A program made the translations under genes and the position numbers. Shown one piece after another: positions 52,049 to 61,218 of a stretch of DNA of 64,000 nt; within the stretch, counting starts at the first letter, position 1; each line of letters begins with the position of its first letter. This DNA comes from Acidimicrobiales bacterium (GTDB lineage Bacteria > Actinomycetota > Acidimicrobiia > Acidimicrobiales > SZUA-35). The notes below the pieces were generated by a model, which saw only the letters and a list, made by a program, of their open reading frames with translations, made no database searches and had not been told where the DNA came from. The DNA lies in the NCBI GenBank assembly GCA_041394265.1, contig JAWKIO010000005.1:2728001-2792000 (forward strand), given 5' to 3'.

Positions 52049-53239
52049 TCAGTTCAGCACATCGATCGACGCATCGGTGGCCGGCTCCACCACGAGCGCA
52101 CCGATGGCAGCGATCGCCACCAGTGCCGCCACGGCTGCAGCGAGCATCAGTGCGCCCCAGCCAGCATTGTCGAACAGCGCAATACCGATCGGGCTACCGG
52201 CCGCTCGCATGACGGTCGAGCTGCCGAGCGCCAAGCCCAGCATCTTGGCCCGCGACACCGGGTCGAGCTCGGCCAGGAGCGGCAGCGTCGAGACGAACGC
52301 GAACTCGAAGCCGAGGAAGGCGACCGCGAGGTTGGCCAGGCCGAGCGCGAGTGGCGGCGAGGGATTCGCAACGAACAGCACGCAGGCCAACAGCATCAGC
52401 GTGAGCCCGCCGAGCACCGCACGGCGCTTGCCCAGCGCGTCGGTGAACGTCGCAGTGGCGGTGGAGGCGATGGCCTCGATGACGCCGATCGAGATGACGG
52501 CGAGCCCGATCTGGGTGGCGTCCAGTCCGTAGGCGTCGTCGAGCCACAGGCCGTGCCCCACGATAAGGAACTGCGACGCCAGCGTCATGGCGTTGAACCC
52601 GATCAGCGCGCCGATCGCCGTGCGATCGAAGGCCAGTCTCACGTTCTCGACCGGCACGTGAGCGACCGAGGTGCCGTGCAGTCGATTGATCGCCAGCATC
52701 GGCGCCAGCCCGGCGAGGCCGAGCAGCGCCGGCGCCGCCTGCCATCCGAACTGGTCGATGAGGACACCGCACAACGGGAGCCCGACGAGTGCTGCGGCCG
52801 CCCATGCCAGCTCGACCAGTCCACTGGCGCGGGCCCGCCGTTCGTAGGCAACGACGTCTCCGACCCAGGTGTTCATGCCGACGTCGAAGGCGATCTTGCC
52901 GATGCCCGACACGATCATGCCGATGATGAACCCCGTCGCTCCAGCGGTTGCGACGAAGTAGCTGAGGGTTGCGAGCGTCGCCCCGATCCCCATGACTCGC
53001 ACGGTGCCGGACCGCTGGGCGAACGACCCGACGGCCGGTGCCGCGGCCCCGCTCAGGTCACGGAGTGCGAGCACCGCTCCGAGCTGACCGTTCGACAGCC
53101 CCGTGCCGCGGGCGATGGCATCGAGGAAGCTGTAGGCGAATCGCACGCCGGTGTTGGAGATGAACCGGAACAGCAGCAGCCAGCGCATCGGTGCACGCAG
53201 TTCGGCTCGGAAGTCGCCGAGTGGATCGAGTCTGGCCAT
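52049..53239 (-). CDS. Major facilitator superfamily transporter
   Basis: A 396-residue, twelve-helix transporter. The N-terminal half includes MRWLLLFRFISNTGVRFAYS and NGQLGAVLALRDLSGAAAPA; the second half starts near IGALIGFNAMTLASQFLIVG. Substrate unknown; export of metabolites or drugs is typical for this size. It is upstream of the M1 peptidase lipoprotein and likely co-transcribed. A TAGAAC box lies 9 bases before ATG 53239. Confidence 0.85.
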   Translation of the reverse strand: MARLDPLGDFRAELRAPMRWLLLFRFISNTGVRFAYSFLDAIARGTGLSNGQLGAVLALRDLSGAAAPAVGSFAQRSGTVRVMGIGATLATLSYFVATAGATGFIIGMIVSGIGKIAFDVGMNTWVGDVVAYERRARASGLVELAWAAAALVGLPLCGVLIDQFGWQAAPALLGLAGLAPMLAINRLHGTSVAHVPVENVRLAFDRTAIGALIGFNAMTLASQFLIVGHGLWLDDAYGLDATQIGLAVISIGVIEAIASTATATFTDALGKRRAVLGGLTLMLLACVLFVANPSPPLALGLANLAVAFLGFEFAFVSTLPLLAELDPVSRAKMLGLALGSSTVMRAAGSPIGIALFDNAGWGALMLAAAVAALVAIAAIGALVVEPATDASIDVLN

Positions 53240-53300
53240 GAGCCTGCCGTTCTATCCCGGATCGACCACGACGGCGCATCGTGTCCCGGCGGACGGCCGG

Positions 53301-53306
53301 TAGGTT
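53301..53306 (+). promoter_or_regulatory. -10-like TAGGTT of the thioesterase gene
   Basis: TAGGTT is 11 bases before ATG 53318, giving at most a few bases of leader; no Shine-Dalgarno site is present. Confidence 0.4.
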
Positions 53307-53317
53307 GTCGCCGACCT

Positions 53318-53743
53318 ATGACGAGCAGCGACGCCAACGAGCCCGGAGACGCCGTCGAACAGGCCGTGGAGGCAGCGTTGAGCCGAGTCCTCGGTGCCCT
53401 GCATCCGCCGTTCGAGATCGACGGTCTCACCGCTCGTGCGATGTATGAACCCGAGCCGGAACACCGTGGCAATCCGGGCTGGCTCCACGGCGGCAATGCG
53501 GCGACGCTCCTCGACCACATCTGTGCTCGCGCCGCTGCCAACGCGCTCGGCACCCGGGTGGTGACCGGCACGCTCGACCTCCGCTACCGCCAACCCGTTC
53601 CGTTGGCCGGCGGGCCGTACGTGCTCGAGGCGACGGCCGAGCCGTCACGGCGCCGGACCGTCAGGGTGGCCGGCGCCCTCCGCCGCAGCGACGGAACGCC
53701 ACTGGTCGAGGCGAAGGCGCTGTTCGTCACCCTGCCCGACTGA
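53318..53743 (+). CDS. PaaI-type hotdog thioesterase
   Basis: A 141-residue hotdog-fold protein with the active-site segment NPGWLHGGNAATLLDHICAR and GTLDLRYRQPVPLAGGPYVL, as in acyl-CoA thioesterases of the PaaI group. It would hydrolyse an aromatic or medium-chain acyl-CoA. The start is taken at ATG 53318; a long open frame upstream is antisense to the MFS and peptidase genes and is not real. It converges on the DUF885 gene 7 bases away. Confidence 0.86.
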   Translation: MTSSDANEPGDAVEQAVEAALSRVLGALHPPFEIDGLTARAMYEPEPEHRGNPGWLHGGNAATLLDHICARAAANALGTRVVTGTLDLRYRQPVPLAGGPYVLEATAEPSRRRTVRVAGALRRSDGTPLVEAKALFVTLPD

Positions 53744-53750
53744 GGCGAGG

Positions 53751-55463
53751 TCAGGCTCGCATCAGTTCATCGAGCAGGTCGATGCCGAGCGAGCCGAGCG
53801 ACAGCACCTTGGCGTGCCACGCCTTGAGATCGAAGTCGGGCGCTGCCGACATCTCCTCGCGAAGGTCGAGCAAGAAGCGTTCGCCGAGCTTGTAGGAGAT
53901 GGCCTGCCCCGGCCAGCCAAGGTAGCGGACCATCTCGGACTCGGCGTTGGTGGGTTCGAGGTGGACGACATCGGTGAGCATCTCGAGACCGAGGTCGAAG
54001 TCCCAGGTTTCGCCGGCGTGGTCGAAGACGGCCGCGGCGCCGGTGGTGACGGAGCTGTCGGGGATCGTGAGGCCGAGGTGGCAGCCGATGTCGATCACAA
54101 TGCGGGCCGAGCGGAAGATCTGCGACGTGAGGAGACCGAGCTCGTACTCGGGGCGCTCGAGGAAACCGAGTTCGCCCATCAGGTGCTCGGCGTAGAGCGC
54201 CCATCCCTCGCCGGAACCCGGATACCAGACGAGGAGCCGGTGCAGGCGGCTGAGCGCATCGCCCATCGCCATCTGCCAGCCGACCTGGAGGTGATGGCCC
54301 GGAAACCCCTCGTGGTAGGCCGTGGTCACCTCTTCGTAGAGCGGGAAGACCGTGCGTCCGGCCGGGGGATACATGACGCGACCGGCGCGGCTGAAGTCCT
54401 CCGACGGGGCGAGGTAGTGGGCGGCGGTCGCACCGCCGGGCGGTGCCATCCGGACCTCGACCGTCTTGATTTCGGCAGGGACGTCGAAGTGGCTGCCGTC
54501 GAGCGCAGCAACGGCAGCGTCCTGGCGTTCCTGCATGATGGCAACGAAGGCGTCGGCGTCGGGGGCGACCAGCTCCGGGTCCTCGATGACTCGAGCCAGG
54601 ACGTCGTCGACGGTCGCCGTCGGGTCGATCTGCCGAGCCACCTCGGCCCGGCGTGCGATGAGGCGAGCGAGTTCGTCCCAGCCCCACTCGTAGGTGGCGA
54701 TCGGATCGACCACGGTGCCGAGCTTCGGGGTGGCAGAGGCGAGCCAGGCCTCGCGCCCAACGCCGTCGATGTCGCGAGCGGCGGGCAGGTAGGTGGATTC
54801 GAACCAGTCTGTCATGGCGCCGTAGGCACGGCGGGCCGAGTCGATCCCGGCGGCGAGGCGTCGAGCGAGCGCGTCGACCGCTGGATCGTCGCGATCGAGT
54901 TCGGCATCGTCGAACGCGGCCTGCAGCAGGAAGAACGACGACGTCTCGCCTTCGGTGACCCTGCCCTGTTCGATCGCAGTGAGCACCTGGCGGCGTGCAA
55001 CGACGTCGCCCGCCTCGAGTCCGACGGTCAGTGAGGCTCGGTAGCCGGCCAGCGGATGCTCGATCGTCTCGAGCCGAGCGACCACGCTCGTCCACTCGTC
55101 GAGGGAGTCGACCGGCATCAACTCGAAGATCTCGCGGATGTTCTGCCACGGCGAGTCGATGTTGTTGAGATCGCGTCGCCACAGTTCGGAATCGATCGCA
55201 GCGATCTCGTTGCGCATCTCGGTCGCCAGCACCCGTTGGGCAACGACGCTTCGGTGGTCGTCGACCGGAGCGGACTCCGCAGCGGCAAGGATCTCCTCAA
55301 GCAGCAGACGACGTGCCGCCACGCCCGCCGGTGAGAAGTCGGACCAACGGTGGTCTCGTCCTGGCAGGCCGACGTGGGTCGCCAGCATCGGATCGTGATC
55401 GGCCAGGAGTTCGACGGCGTCGCTCGAGAGGCGGAAGATGTCGTTGGCAGGTGCGTCGCTCAT
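53751..55463 (-). CDS. DUF885 family peptidase-like protein
   Basis: A 570-residue DUF885 protein. The zinc-peptidase-like motif HEGFPGHHLQVGWQ is present, with ATAAHYLAPSEDFSRAGRVM before it and VFDHAGETWDFDLGLEMLTD after. DUF885 proteins are related to M32-type metallopeptidases and probably cleave peptides; the substrate is unknown. No signal peptide is visible, so it is probably cytoplasmic. Its ATG overlaps the stop of the membrane gene upstream (ATGA). Confidence 0.85.
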   Translation of the reverse strand: MSDAPANDIFRLSSDAVELLADHDPMLATHVGLPGRDHRWSDFSPAGVAARRLLLEEILAAAESAPVDDHRSVVAQRVLATEMRNEIAAIDSELWRRDLNNIDSPWQNIREIFELMPVDSLDEWTSVVARLETIEHPLAGYRASLTVGLEAGDVVARRQVLTAIEQGRVTEGETSSFFLLQAAFDDAELDRDDPAVDALARRLAAGIDSARRAYGAMTDWFESTYLPAARDIDGVGREAWLASATPKLGTVVDPIATYEWGWDELARLIARRAEVARQIDPTATVDDVLARVIEDPELVAPDADAFVAIMQERQDAAVAALDGSHFDVPAEIKTVEVRMAPPGGATAAHYLAPSEDFSRAGRVMYPPAGRTVFPLYEEVTTAYHEGFPGHHLQVGWQMAMGDALSRLHRLLVWYPGSGEGWALYAEHLMGELGFLERPEYELGLLTSQIFRSARIVIDIGCHLGLTIPDSSVTTGAAAVFDHAGETWDFDLGLEMLTDVVHLEPTNAESEMVRYLGWPGQAISYKLGERFLLDLREEMSAAPDFDLKAWHAKVLSLGSLGIDLLDELMRA

Positions 55464-56023
55464 CGTTCAGCAGTATCGGGCCAGGCGAAGGCGATCGCCA
55501 ACGCCGACCCGAGTGCACCGCCGGTCGATGACAGCACCAGATCGCCGATCGTGTCGCCGTAGGTCAAACCGAGGCCGGCCGTCCCCATCTTCTGGACGAG
55601 CCACTCGGCCGCTTCCCACCAGATGATCGCCAGACCACCGAATCCCCAACCGAGTGACCAGGCGTTCAATCTGCCGACGCCGGTACGGGCAATCGCGAGC
55701 GTGACGCCTCCCATCAGCAGCACCCAGTTGCAGAAGTGGAGCACGTCGTCGGTGACGTCGTAGTTGTTGTAGAAGTTGAGCACGTTGCCGAGGGTGTCCA
55801 TGAGGAACGGCGCAACGACGAGTGCGTCCACGAGGTACGGGTAGGGCGGGTTCGAACCCCGCAGCTTCCAGACGAGCGGGACGACGATGAGCGGGAGGAG
55901 GTAGAACGGCGCACGGAACGCCATGCCCTTGCCGGCGAACTGCTCCCAATCGGGAAACGACACGCTGATGGCGATAGCGAGGACCAGTCCGACGCGGACG
56001 GCCCAGAGGATGATGCGTTCCAT
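55460..56023 (-). CDS. Small multipass membrane protein
   Basis: A 187-residue protein with about five hydrophobic segments: ILWAVRVGLVLAIAISVSF, FYLLPLIVVPLVWKL, ALVVAPFLMDTLGNVLNF, NWVLLMGGVTLAIA and WGFGGLAIIWWEAAEWLVQK. It resembles the DUF2238/YjdF-like group. ATG 56023 is preferred; GTG 56050 is possible. Translationally coupled to DUF885, so they may work together. Confidence 0.7.
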   Translation of the reverse strand: MERIILWAVRVGLVLAIAISVSFPDWEQFAGKGMAFRAPFYLLPLIVVPLVWKLRGSNPPYPYLVDALVVAPFLMDTLGNVLNFYNNYDVTDDVLHFCNWVLLMGGVTLAIARTGVGRLNAWSLGWGFGGLAIIWWEAAEWLVQKMGTAGLGLTYGDTIGDLVLSSTGGALGSALAIAFAWPDTAER

Positions 56024-56084
56024 TCGGTTCCTGTCGGCCGGTCTCCCCACGCTTTCAACTGGGAGCTTCGCGCACCCGATGGCC

Positions 56085-56090
56085 TAGATT
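56085..56090 (+). promoter_or_regulatory. -10 element (TAGATT), leaderless promoter of ilvD
   Basis: TAGATT, then GGGGAC (6 bases), then ATG 56097. Confidence 0.6.
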
Positions 56091-56096
56091 GGGGAC

Positions 56097-57947
56097 ATGC
56101 CTGAGTATCGCTCGCGAACCACCACCCACGGCCGCAACATGGCTGGAGCCCGAGCCCTGTGGCGGGCAACGGGAATGACCGACGAGGACTTCGACAAACC
56201 GATCATCGCGATCGCCAACTCGTTCACCCAGTTCGTTCCGGGCCACGTGCACCTGAAGGACCTCGGGCAACTGGTGGCGAGGGAAGTCGAGCGAGCCGGC
56301 GGTGTGGCCAAGGAGTTCAACACCATCGCGGTCGACGACGGCATCGCGATGGGACACGGCGGCATGCTCTACAGCCTCCCGAGCCGTGATCTCATTGCCG
56401 ACTCGGTCGAGTACATGGTGAACGCCCACTGCGCCGACGCGCTGGTGTGCATCTCGAACTGCGACAAGATCACCCCCGGCATGCTCAACGCCGCATTGCG
56501 CCTGAACATCCCGGTGATCTTCGTCTCTGGCGGTCCCATGGAGGCAGGCAAGACCCGGTTGGCCGGCAACGAAGTGCGCGTCGACCTGATCTCGGCCATG
56601 ACCATCGCCGGCAACCAGCAGGCCGACATGGCCGATGTCGAAGCGGTCGAGCGCTCGGCTTGTCCAACGTGTGGCTCGTGTTCGGGCATGTTCACCGCCA
56701 ACTCGATGAACTGTCTCACCGAGGCGCTCGGCCTGTCGCTCCCAGGCAACGGCTCCACGCTTGCCACCCACGCCGATCGCGAGCAGCTGTTCCTCGAGGC
56801 CGGGCGCCGGATCGTCGATCTCGCCCGTCGGCACTACGAGAAGGACGACGATTCGGTCCTGCCTCGCAATGTCGCATCGCCGACCGCGTTCGAGAACGCC
56901 ATGGTCCTCGACATCGCGATGGGCGGCTCCACCAACACCGTGCTGCACATCCTCGCCGCCGCGCAGGAGGCTGGCCACGACTTCACGATGGCGCACATCG
57001 ACGCCATCAGCCGCCGGGTGCCGAACATCTGCAAGGTGGCACCCTCGGTCGACACCTACCACATGGAAGACGTCCACCGAGCGGGCGGCATCCCTGGCAT
57101 TCTCGGTGAGCTCGACCGTGCTGGACTGATCGATGCTTCCGTGCCGACGGTGCACTCCGAGTCGATGGGCGCCGCCCTCGACGAGTGGGACATCATGCGA
57201 GACTCGGCGACCGCCGAAGCCAAGCGGCTGTTCAGCGCCGGCCCCGCCGGCATCCCCACCCAGGTTGCGTTCAGCCAGGCAACCCGCTGGCCGTCGCTCG
57301 ACACCGATCGAGCAGGGGGCTGCATCCGCTCCGTCGAACACGCCTACACGTCCGAGGGTGGGCTGGCCGTCCTCTACGGCAACATCGCCGTCGACGGCTG
57401 CATCGTGAAGACCGCCGGTGTCGCCGAGGAGAACTTCGTCTTCTCCGGCCCGGCACGGGTCTATGAGAGCCAGGACGACGCGGTCGAGGGAATCCTCGGC
57501 GAAGAGGTCGTGGCCGGCGAATGTGTGATCGTCCGCTACGAGGGTCCGAAGGGTGGCCCGGGCATGCAGGAGATGCTGTACCCGACCACCTACATCAAGA
57601 GTCGCGGCCTCGGCACCCAGTGTGCGTTGCTGACCGACGGCCGGTTCTCGGGTGGTACGTCGGGATTGTCCATCGGGCACGCTTCACCCGAGGCCGCCGC
57701 CGGTGGGGCGATCGGTCTGGTCGAGAACGGCGACATCATCGACATCGACATTCCGAACCGCTCGATCAATCTGCGGGTCGACGACGCCGAGCTCGCTCGT
57801 CGGCGAGTGGCCGAGGAGTCACGGGGCGCCGAGGCGTGGACGCCTCGCAACCGCGACCGGGTCGTCAGCCAGGCGCTGCGGGCGTACGCCGCCATGACCA
57901 CGTCGGCCGACCGAGGCGCAGTGCGCGACCTCTCACAGCTTCGCTGA
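56097..57947 (+). CDS. ilvD: Dihydroxy-acid dehydratase
   Basis: A 616-residue Fe-S enzyme of branched-chain amino acid synthesis that dehydrates 2,3-dihydroxy-isovalerate and -methylvalerate. Visible family motifs include SNCDKITPGMLNAALRL, the iron-sulfur segment CPTCGSCSGMFTANSMN, GGSTNTVLH and the C-terminal TDGRFSGGTSGLSIGH. It is a stand-alone gene here; no other ilv genes are near. ATG 56097 follows TAGATT by 6 bases. Confidence 0.97.
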   Translation: MPEYRSRTTTHGRNMAGARALWRATGMTDEDFDKPIIAIANSFTQFVPGHVHLKDLGQLVAREVERAGGVAKEFNTIAVDDGIAMGHGGMLYSLPSRDLIADSVEYMVNAHCADALVCISNCDKITPGMLNAALRLNIPVIFVSGGPMEAGKTRLAGNEVRVDLISAMTIAGNQQADMADVEAVERSACPTCGSCSGMFTANSMNCLTEALGLSLPGNGSTLATHADREQLFLEAGRRIVDLARRHYEKDDDSVLPRNVASPTAFENAMVLDIAMGGSTNTVLHILAAAQEAGHDFTMAHIDAISRRVPNICKVAPSVDTYHMEDVHRAGGIPGILGELDRAGLIDASVPTVHSESMGAALDEWDIMRDSATAEAKRLFSAGPAGIPTQVAFSQATRWPSLDTDRAGGCIRSVEHAYTSEGGLAVLYGNIAVDGCIVKTAGVAEENFVFSGPARVYESQDDAVEGILGEEVVAGECVIVRYEGPKGGPGMQEMLYPTTYIKSRGLGTQCALLTDGRFSGGTSGLSIGHASPEAAAGGAIGLVENGDIIDIDIPNRSINLRVDDAELARRRVAEESRGAEAWTPRNRDRVVSQALRAYAAMTTSADRGAVRDLSQLR

Positions 57948-58057
57948 CGCTCGGCCCAGCCGGTCCTCTGGCCGAAAGTGCCTGAACAGGGGTAATTCCT
58001 CCCGACTGGGTGAAGTCGCTGATGCCGAGGATCGGCACCCGGCGTATCTGTGGAGAC

Positions 58058-58675
58058 GTGAGCTTCCCGTCTCCCTCCGCTGCGATGCCCCGACGATGCC
58101 GGGCGACGGCGCGTCGCGGTCTCGCCGCAACGCTGTTCTTGCTCGGCGCCGCCTCGTGCTCGCGGCTGCCGACCAACGAGGTGGCGGCCGACGGCGGTGT
58201 GACCACCACCTATGTGACGACACCCCCGACCTCGGCACCACGGACGACCGCACCGACGACGACAGCGCTGGATTCGGCCAAGACGACGGTGCCAGATACG
58301 ACCCTGGCACCGACGACGACGGAGGCGCCGGCGACCACCCAGCCGCCAACCACTGAGCCGCCCACCACCGCTGCCCCGACCACGGTGGCTCCGACGACGG
58401 CTGCCCCGACCACGGCCGCTCCGACGACTGCGGCGCCGACCACCGTGCCACCCACGACCGTCACCCCGACGACCGTCGCGCCGACGACGGCAGCCCCGAC
58501 GACAGCGGCACCCGAAGGCGACGAACTCGAAGAACTTCCGTACACCGGTCCGAGCGAAGCGGTCCTCTTCGCCCTCATCGGCTTGACCATGATCGTGGCC
58601 GGTCGCTCTGTGCTCGACCTGACCGGTGTGCTCGCCCGGGTCAACCGAGTCGGCGAGAACCTCCCGCCCCGCTGA
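58058..58675 (+). CDS. Thr/Pro-rich surface protein with LPYTG sorting-like motif
   Basis: A 205-residue exported protein. The N-terminus is basic then hydrophobic (RRGLAATLFLLGAASC), with a possible but non-canonical lipobox at the Cys. A Thr/Pro/Ala stalk of about 110 residues is built from APTT repeats. Near the end, EELPYTG is followed by a hydrophobic helix (AVLFALIGLTMIVAG) and a positively charged tail, the layout of sortase substrates. No sortase gene is in the window. GTG 58058 is the proposed start (TATCTG 7 bases upstream); ATG 58085 is possible. Confidence 0.68.
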   Translation: MSFPSPSAAMPRRCRATARRGLAATLFLLGAASCSRLPTNEVAADGGVTTTYVTTPPTSAPRTTAPTTTALDSAKTTVPDTTLAPTTTEAPATTQPPTTEPPTTAAPTTVAPTTAAPTTAAPTTAAPTTVPPTTVTPTTVAPTTAAPTTAAPEGDELEELPYTGPSEAVLFALIGLTMIVAGRSVLDLTGVLARVNRVGENLPPR

Positions 58676-58693
58676 CGTCGGTCACGTCGCGAG

Positions 58694-58712
58694 TCTGCCG
58701 CCTACAGGCAGA
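58694..58712. terminator. Hairpin between convergent surface protein and lipoprotein genes
   Basis: TCTGCC (58694-58699) pairs with GGCAGA (58707-58712) across a 7-base loop. It overlaps the lipoprotein stop codon; possible terminator. Confidence 0.3.
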
Positions 58713-59532
58713 ATGCGCCGTCGGAGCCTCGCTGGCAGAGTGAGGTGGCCTCGATGGTCTTGATCGCCGAGGTGTCGCCTTCGTTCATGATGAACACGTG
58801 GAGGCGGTCACCACGGACGGCATCGTCGGCATAGCCGAGGACGTCGATCGTCACCTCGTCGAGATCACCCGTGTGGGGACCATCGACGATGGTGACGGTC
58901 ATCGGTGGGCCCTCCTGCTCGGCACCGTAGGCAACCAGCACCTGCTGGAGCTCAGCGATCACCTCGTCACTCGACGCACCGGTTGGCAACTCGCCCAGCA
59001 GATCGGTGAACTCGTTGGTGGCATCGCGGGTGCCGCCGGTCGGAGCAAGGAACGATGCGTTGGCCCACCCGATGCCGGCGGCGGTTTCGACCTCGTACCA
59101 GATCGAGGTGCCCAGATCCCGCTTCCGGTTGGTGAGGGTCGCATCGCCGGTGGGATCGAGTTCGGTGACGATCGCTGATGACGGGTCGGGTAGCTGCCGC
59201 ACGTTGAGCACGTCGTCGGCGGCGACGCCGACCACCGCCACGGAGGAACCTTCGGCCGGTCCGAAGTCGAACGACACCCCCGGCAGCTCCGACTCGGCGA
59301 CGCTCGTTGCGGTCGGCGCAGCGGTGGTGGAGGTGGTCGTCGTCGACTCGGGTGCGGTGGTCGTGGTCGTCGACGCGGTGGTCTGGGTCACCGAGGTCGA
59401 TGTCGTCTCCGACGCGTCGGTGTCAGAACCACCGCAGGCGCTCGCGACCAGCGCAAGCACAACAGTGGCGGCGGCCAGGCCGCGGTTCGAGACCAGGCTG
59501 CGTGCGGGAACATGTGGGTGCGAACGGGTCAT
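58702..59532 (-). CDS. Lipoprotein with Thr-rich linker and SH3-like domain
   Basis: A 276-residue exported protein. The signal peptide has lipobox VASAC, then a Thr/Ser linker (TTTTTAPESTTTTSTTAA). A bacterial SH3-type domain follows (ADDVLNVRQLPDPSSAIVTE, WYEVETAAGIGWANASFLAP). The C-terminal region has no named domain and ends with two cysteines. SH3b domains commonly bind cell-wall peptides, so surface or wall association is likely. It converges on the LPYTG protein gene and may function in the same envelope layer. Confidence 0.82.
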   Translation of the reverse strand: MTRSHPHVPARSLVSNRGLAAATVVLALVASACGGSDTDASETTSTSVTQTTASTTTTTAPESTTTTSTTAAPTATSVAESELPGVSFDFGPAEGSSVAVVGVAADDVLNVRQLPDPSSAIVTELDPTGDATLTNRKRDLGTSIWYEVETAAGIGWANASFLAPTGGTRDATNEFTDLLGELPTGASSDEVIAELQQVLVAYGAEQEGPPMTVTIVDGPHTGDLDEVTIDVLGYADDAVRGDRLHVFIMNEGDTSAIKTIEATSLCQRGSDGAFCL

Positions 59533-59653
59533 GTGGCCTCAGACGATCGAGCGGGGCAATCGGTTCCAGCTTGCCATCGAGCAGCACCGGAACTTCGTCG
59601 GTCGGCCGCATTTCGTTCAGCTGCGCTTCACTTCGGTTTGCGACGATGTGTCC

Positions 59654-60535
59654 ATGGGCAGCCCGGACATCGTCTCGCACTCGCACGGTGGTGTGGATCT
59701 CGAAGCGCCTGGTCCGGCACGTGTCGATGACCGAGGAAGCGGTCGAGTAGGCGAGCCGCGTCATGTCTTCGTCGGTGGCCTGCACCGCTCGGGAACCTCG
59801 ATGGTGACGCGCATGTTGGCGTCTGCCGACGGCGCGACGGGTCTGGTCGGCACCGGCTTCATGGAGGACGAGGGGCACTACCTCCACGAGGTCGTGCCAT
59901 CGGTTCGCGAGTTCGGCGGCCCAGGAAGGTTTGCGTTCGATGATCGGTCACATCTCACCGCTCCAGTGACCGACGTCGATGAGACGCGCGCACAACTGAT
60001 CGCGGCGTGGCGTCCGTATTGGGGCGACGTCGACGCCGGGGTGCGAGTCGAGAAGTCGCCGCAGAACCTCCTCCAGTCGCGCTTCCTGCAGGCGGTCTTC
60101 CCTGACGCTGCCTTCGTGATGGTGATCCGCCACCCGGCGGCCGTTGCCCTCGCCACCCGCAAGTGGACGGGGATGGGGCCGTCCGGCGCTCGCCGATTCA
60201 TGCCGAAGCGGACCCTGCACACGCTGATCGAGCACTGGATCGTCGCTCACGAGCGGTTCGCCGCCGATCGTCCATTCCTCCAGAACGTGACCGTGGTGCG
60301 GTTCGAAGACGTGGTTGCCGATCCCTCGATCGTGTCCGAGAACCTCCTCGCTCACCTCGGCTTGTCGCCTCGAACGAATGGCGAGCGGCCGCCGGCTGCA
60401 CTCGACCCGACCTACCGGCACCAGTGGCGCCGTTGGCTCTCCAGCCCGATCGGTCGACGCGCCAGCGACACCTGGCTTGCCGAGCTGGCACCGTTCTTCG
60501 CGCAGTGGGGCTACTCGATCGACGACGACTTCTGA
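59654..60535 (+). CDS. Sulfotransferase family protein
   Basis: A 293-residue protein with the PAPS phosphate-binding loop VFVGGLHRSGTSMVTRML and the 3'-phosphate region FVMVIRHPAAVALATRKWTG. It would transfer sulfate from PAPS to an unknown acceptor, possibly a glycan or lipid. ATG 59654 is chosen; GTG 59648 (VSM) is close. It is divergent from the SH3-domain lipoprotein gene. Confidence 0.84.
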   Translation: MGSPDIVSHSHGGVDLEAPGPARVDDRGSGRVGEPRHVFVGGLHRSGTSMVTRMLASADGATGLVGTGFMEDEGHYLHEVVPSVREFGGPGRFAFDDRSHLTAPVTDVDETRAQLIAAWRPYWGDVDAGVRVEKSPQNLLQSRFLQAVFPDAAFVMVIRHPAAVALATRKWTGMGPSGARRFMPKRTLHTLIEHWIVAHERFAADRPFLQNVTVVRFEDVVADPSIVSENLLAHLGLSPRTNGERPPAALDPTYRHQWRRWLSSPIGRRASDTWLAELAPFFAQWGYSIDDDF

Positions 60536-60557
60536 TCGCTCGTCGGCCGACTGGCGG

Positions 60558-61184
60558 TCACGACTGCTTCGAGCGCCATTCGGCCAAGCTCGGCGCCTCG
60601 GCGGCGATCGAGGTGGAGTCGCCATGGCCGGTGTGGACCGTGGTGTGCTCGGGCAGGGTGAAGAGCCGTCCTTCGATCGAGTCGAGGATCAGGTCGTAGC
60701 TCGAGAAGCTGCGCCCGGTGGCGCCCGGGCCGCCGTTGAAGAGCGTGTCGCCACTGAAGACGATGCCGTCCTCGGGAAGGTGGAGGCAGCAACCACCGGG
60801 GGAGTGCCCGGGGGTGTGGAGGACCGTCAGCTGGCTGCCACCCACGTCGATCTTGGCGAAGTCGGCCAGTGCATCGTCGACGCGCCGGTCGGGATACACC
60901 ACCTCCCACAGCATCGTGTCGTCCGGGTGCATGAGGATGGGGGCGCCGGTCTCGTCGGCCAGTTCCGCGGCGGCGTTGATGTGGTCGTTGTGACCGTGCG
61001 TGCACACGATGGCCTTCAGCTTGCGCCCGCCGAGACCCTCGAGGATCGCCCGGTGGTCATGAGCAGCGTCGATCACGATCGCTTCGGCGTCGTCGCCGAT
61101 GATCCAGACGTTGTTGTCGACGTCGAAGTCCTGACCGTCGAGCGAGAAGATGCCGGAGGTGATGATGCGATCGATGCGAGCCAT
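60558..61184 (-). CDS. Metallo-beta-lactamase-fold hydrolase, glyoxalase II-like
   Basis: A 208-residue protein with the zinc motif CTHGHNDH, HTPGHSPGGCCLHLP, FSGDTLFNGG and a final HTGHGDSTS. This set of His/Asp ligands is typical of hydroxyacylglutathione hydrolase-like enzymes; the thiol cofactor in an actinobacterium would more likely be mycothiol. ATG 61184 follows TAGACT by 6 bases. The IS110 insertion lies immediately upstream and may supply part of its promoter. Confidence 0.88.
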   Translation of the reverse strand: MARIDRIITSGIFSLDGQDFDVDNNVWIIGDDAEAIVIDAAHDHRAILEGLGGRKLKAIVCTHGHNDHINAAAELADETGAPILMHPDDTMLWEVVYPDRRVDDALADFAKIDVGGSQLTVLHTPGHSPGGCCLHLPEDGIVFSGDTLFNGGPGATGRSFSSYDLILDSIEGRLFTLPEHTTVHTGHGDSTSIAAEAPSLAEWRSKQS

Positions 61185-61190
61185 CCGGAG

Positions 61191-61196
61191 AGTCTA
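61191..61196 (-). promoter_or_regulatory. -10 element (TAGACT) of the metallo-hydrolase beside the IS end
   Basis: On the minus strand TAGACT is followed by CTCCGG (6 bases) and ATG 61184. A TTGACA hexamer lies 20 bases further upstream, overlapping the transposase stop codon (plus 61217-61222). Confidence 0.5.
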
Positions 61197-61218
61197 GACA
61201 TCCCACGGTTGGTTGGTG

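Noticed and set aside
51833..53317. Long upstream extension of the thioesterase gene
   Set aside because: The extension is antisense to the M1 peptidase and MFS genes and has Arg/Asp/His-rich composition; the hotdog domain begins after ATG 53318.
55840..55865. tRNA T-arm-like GGGTTCGAACCCC
   Set aside because: It lies inside a membrane protein gene (antisense to codons for GSNP), and no acceptor or anticodon arms can be drawn around it.
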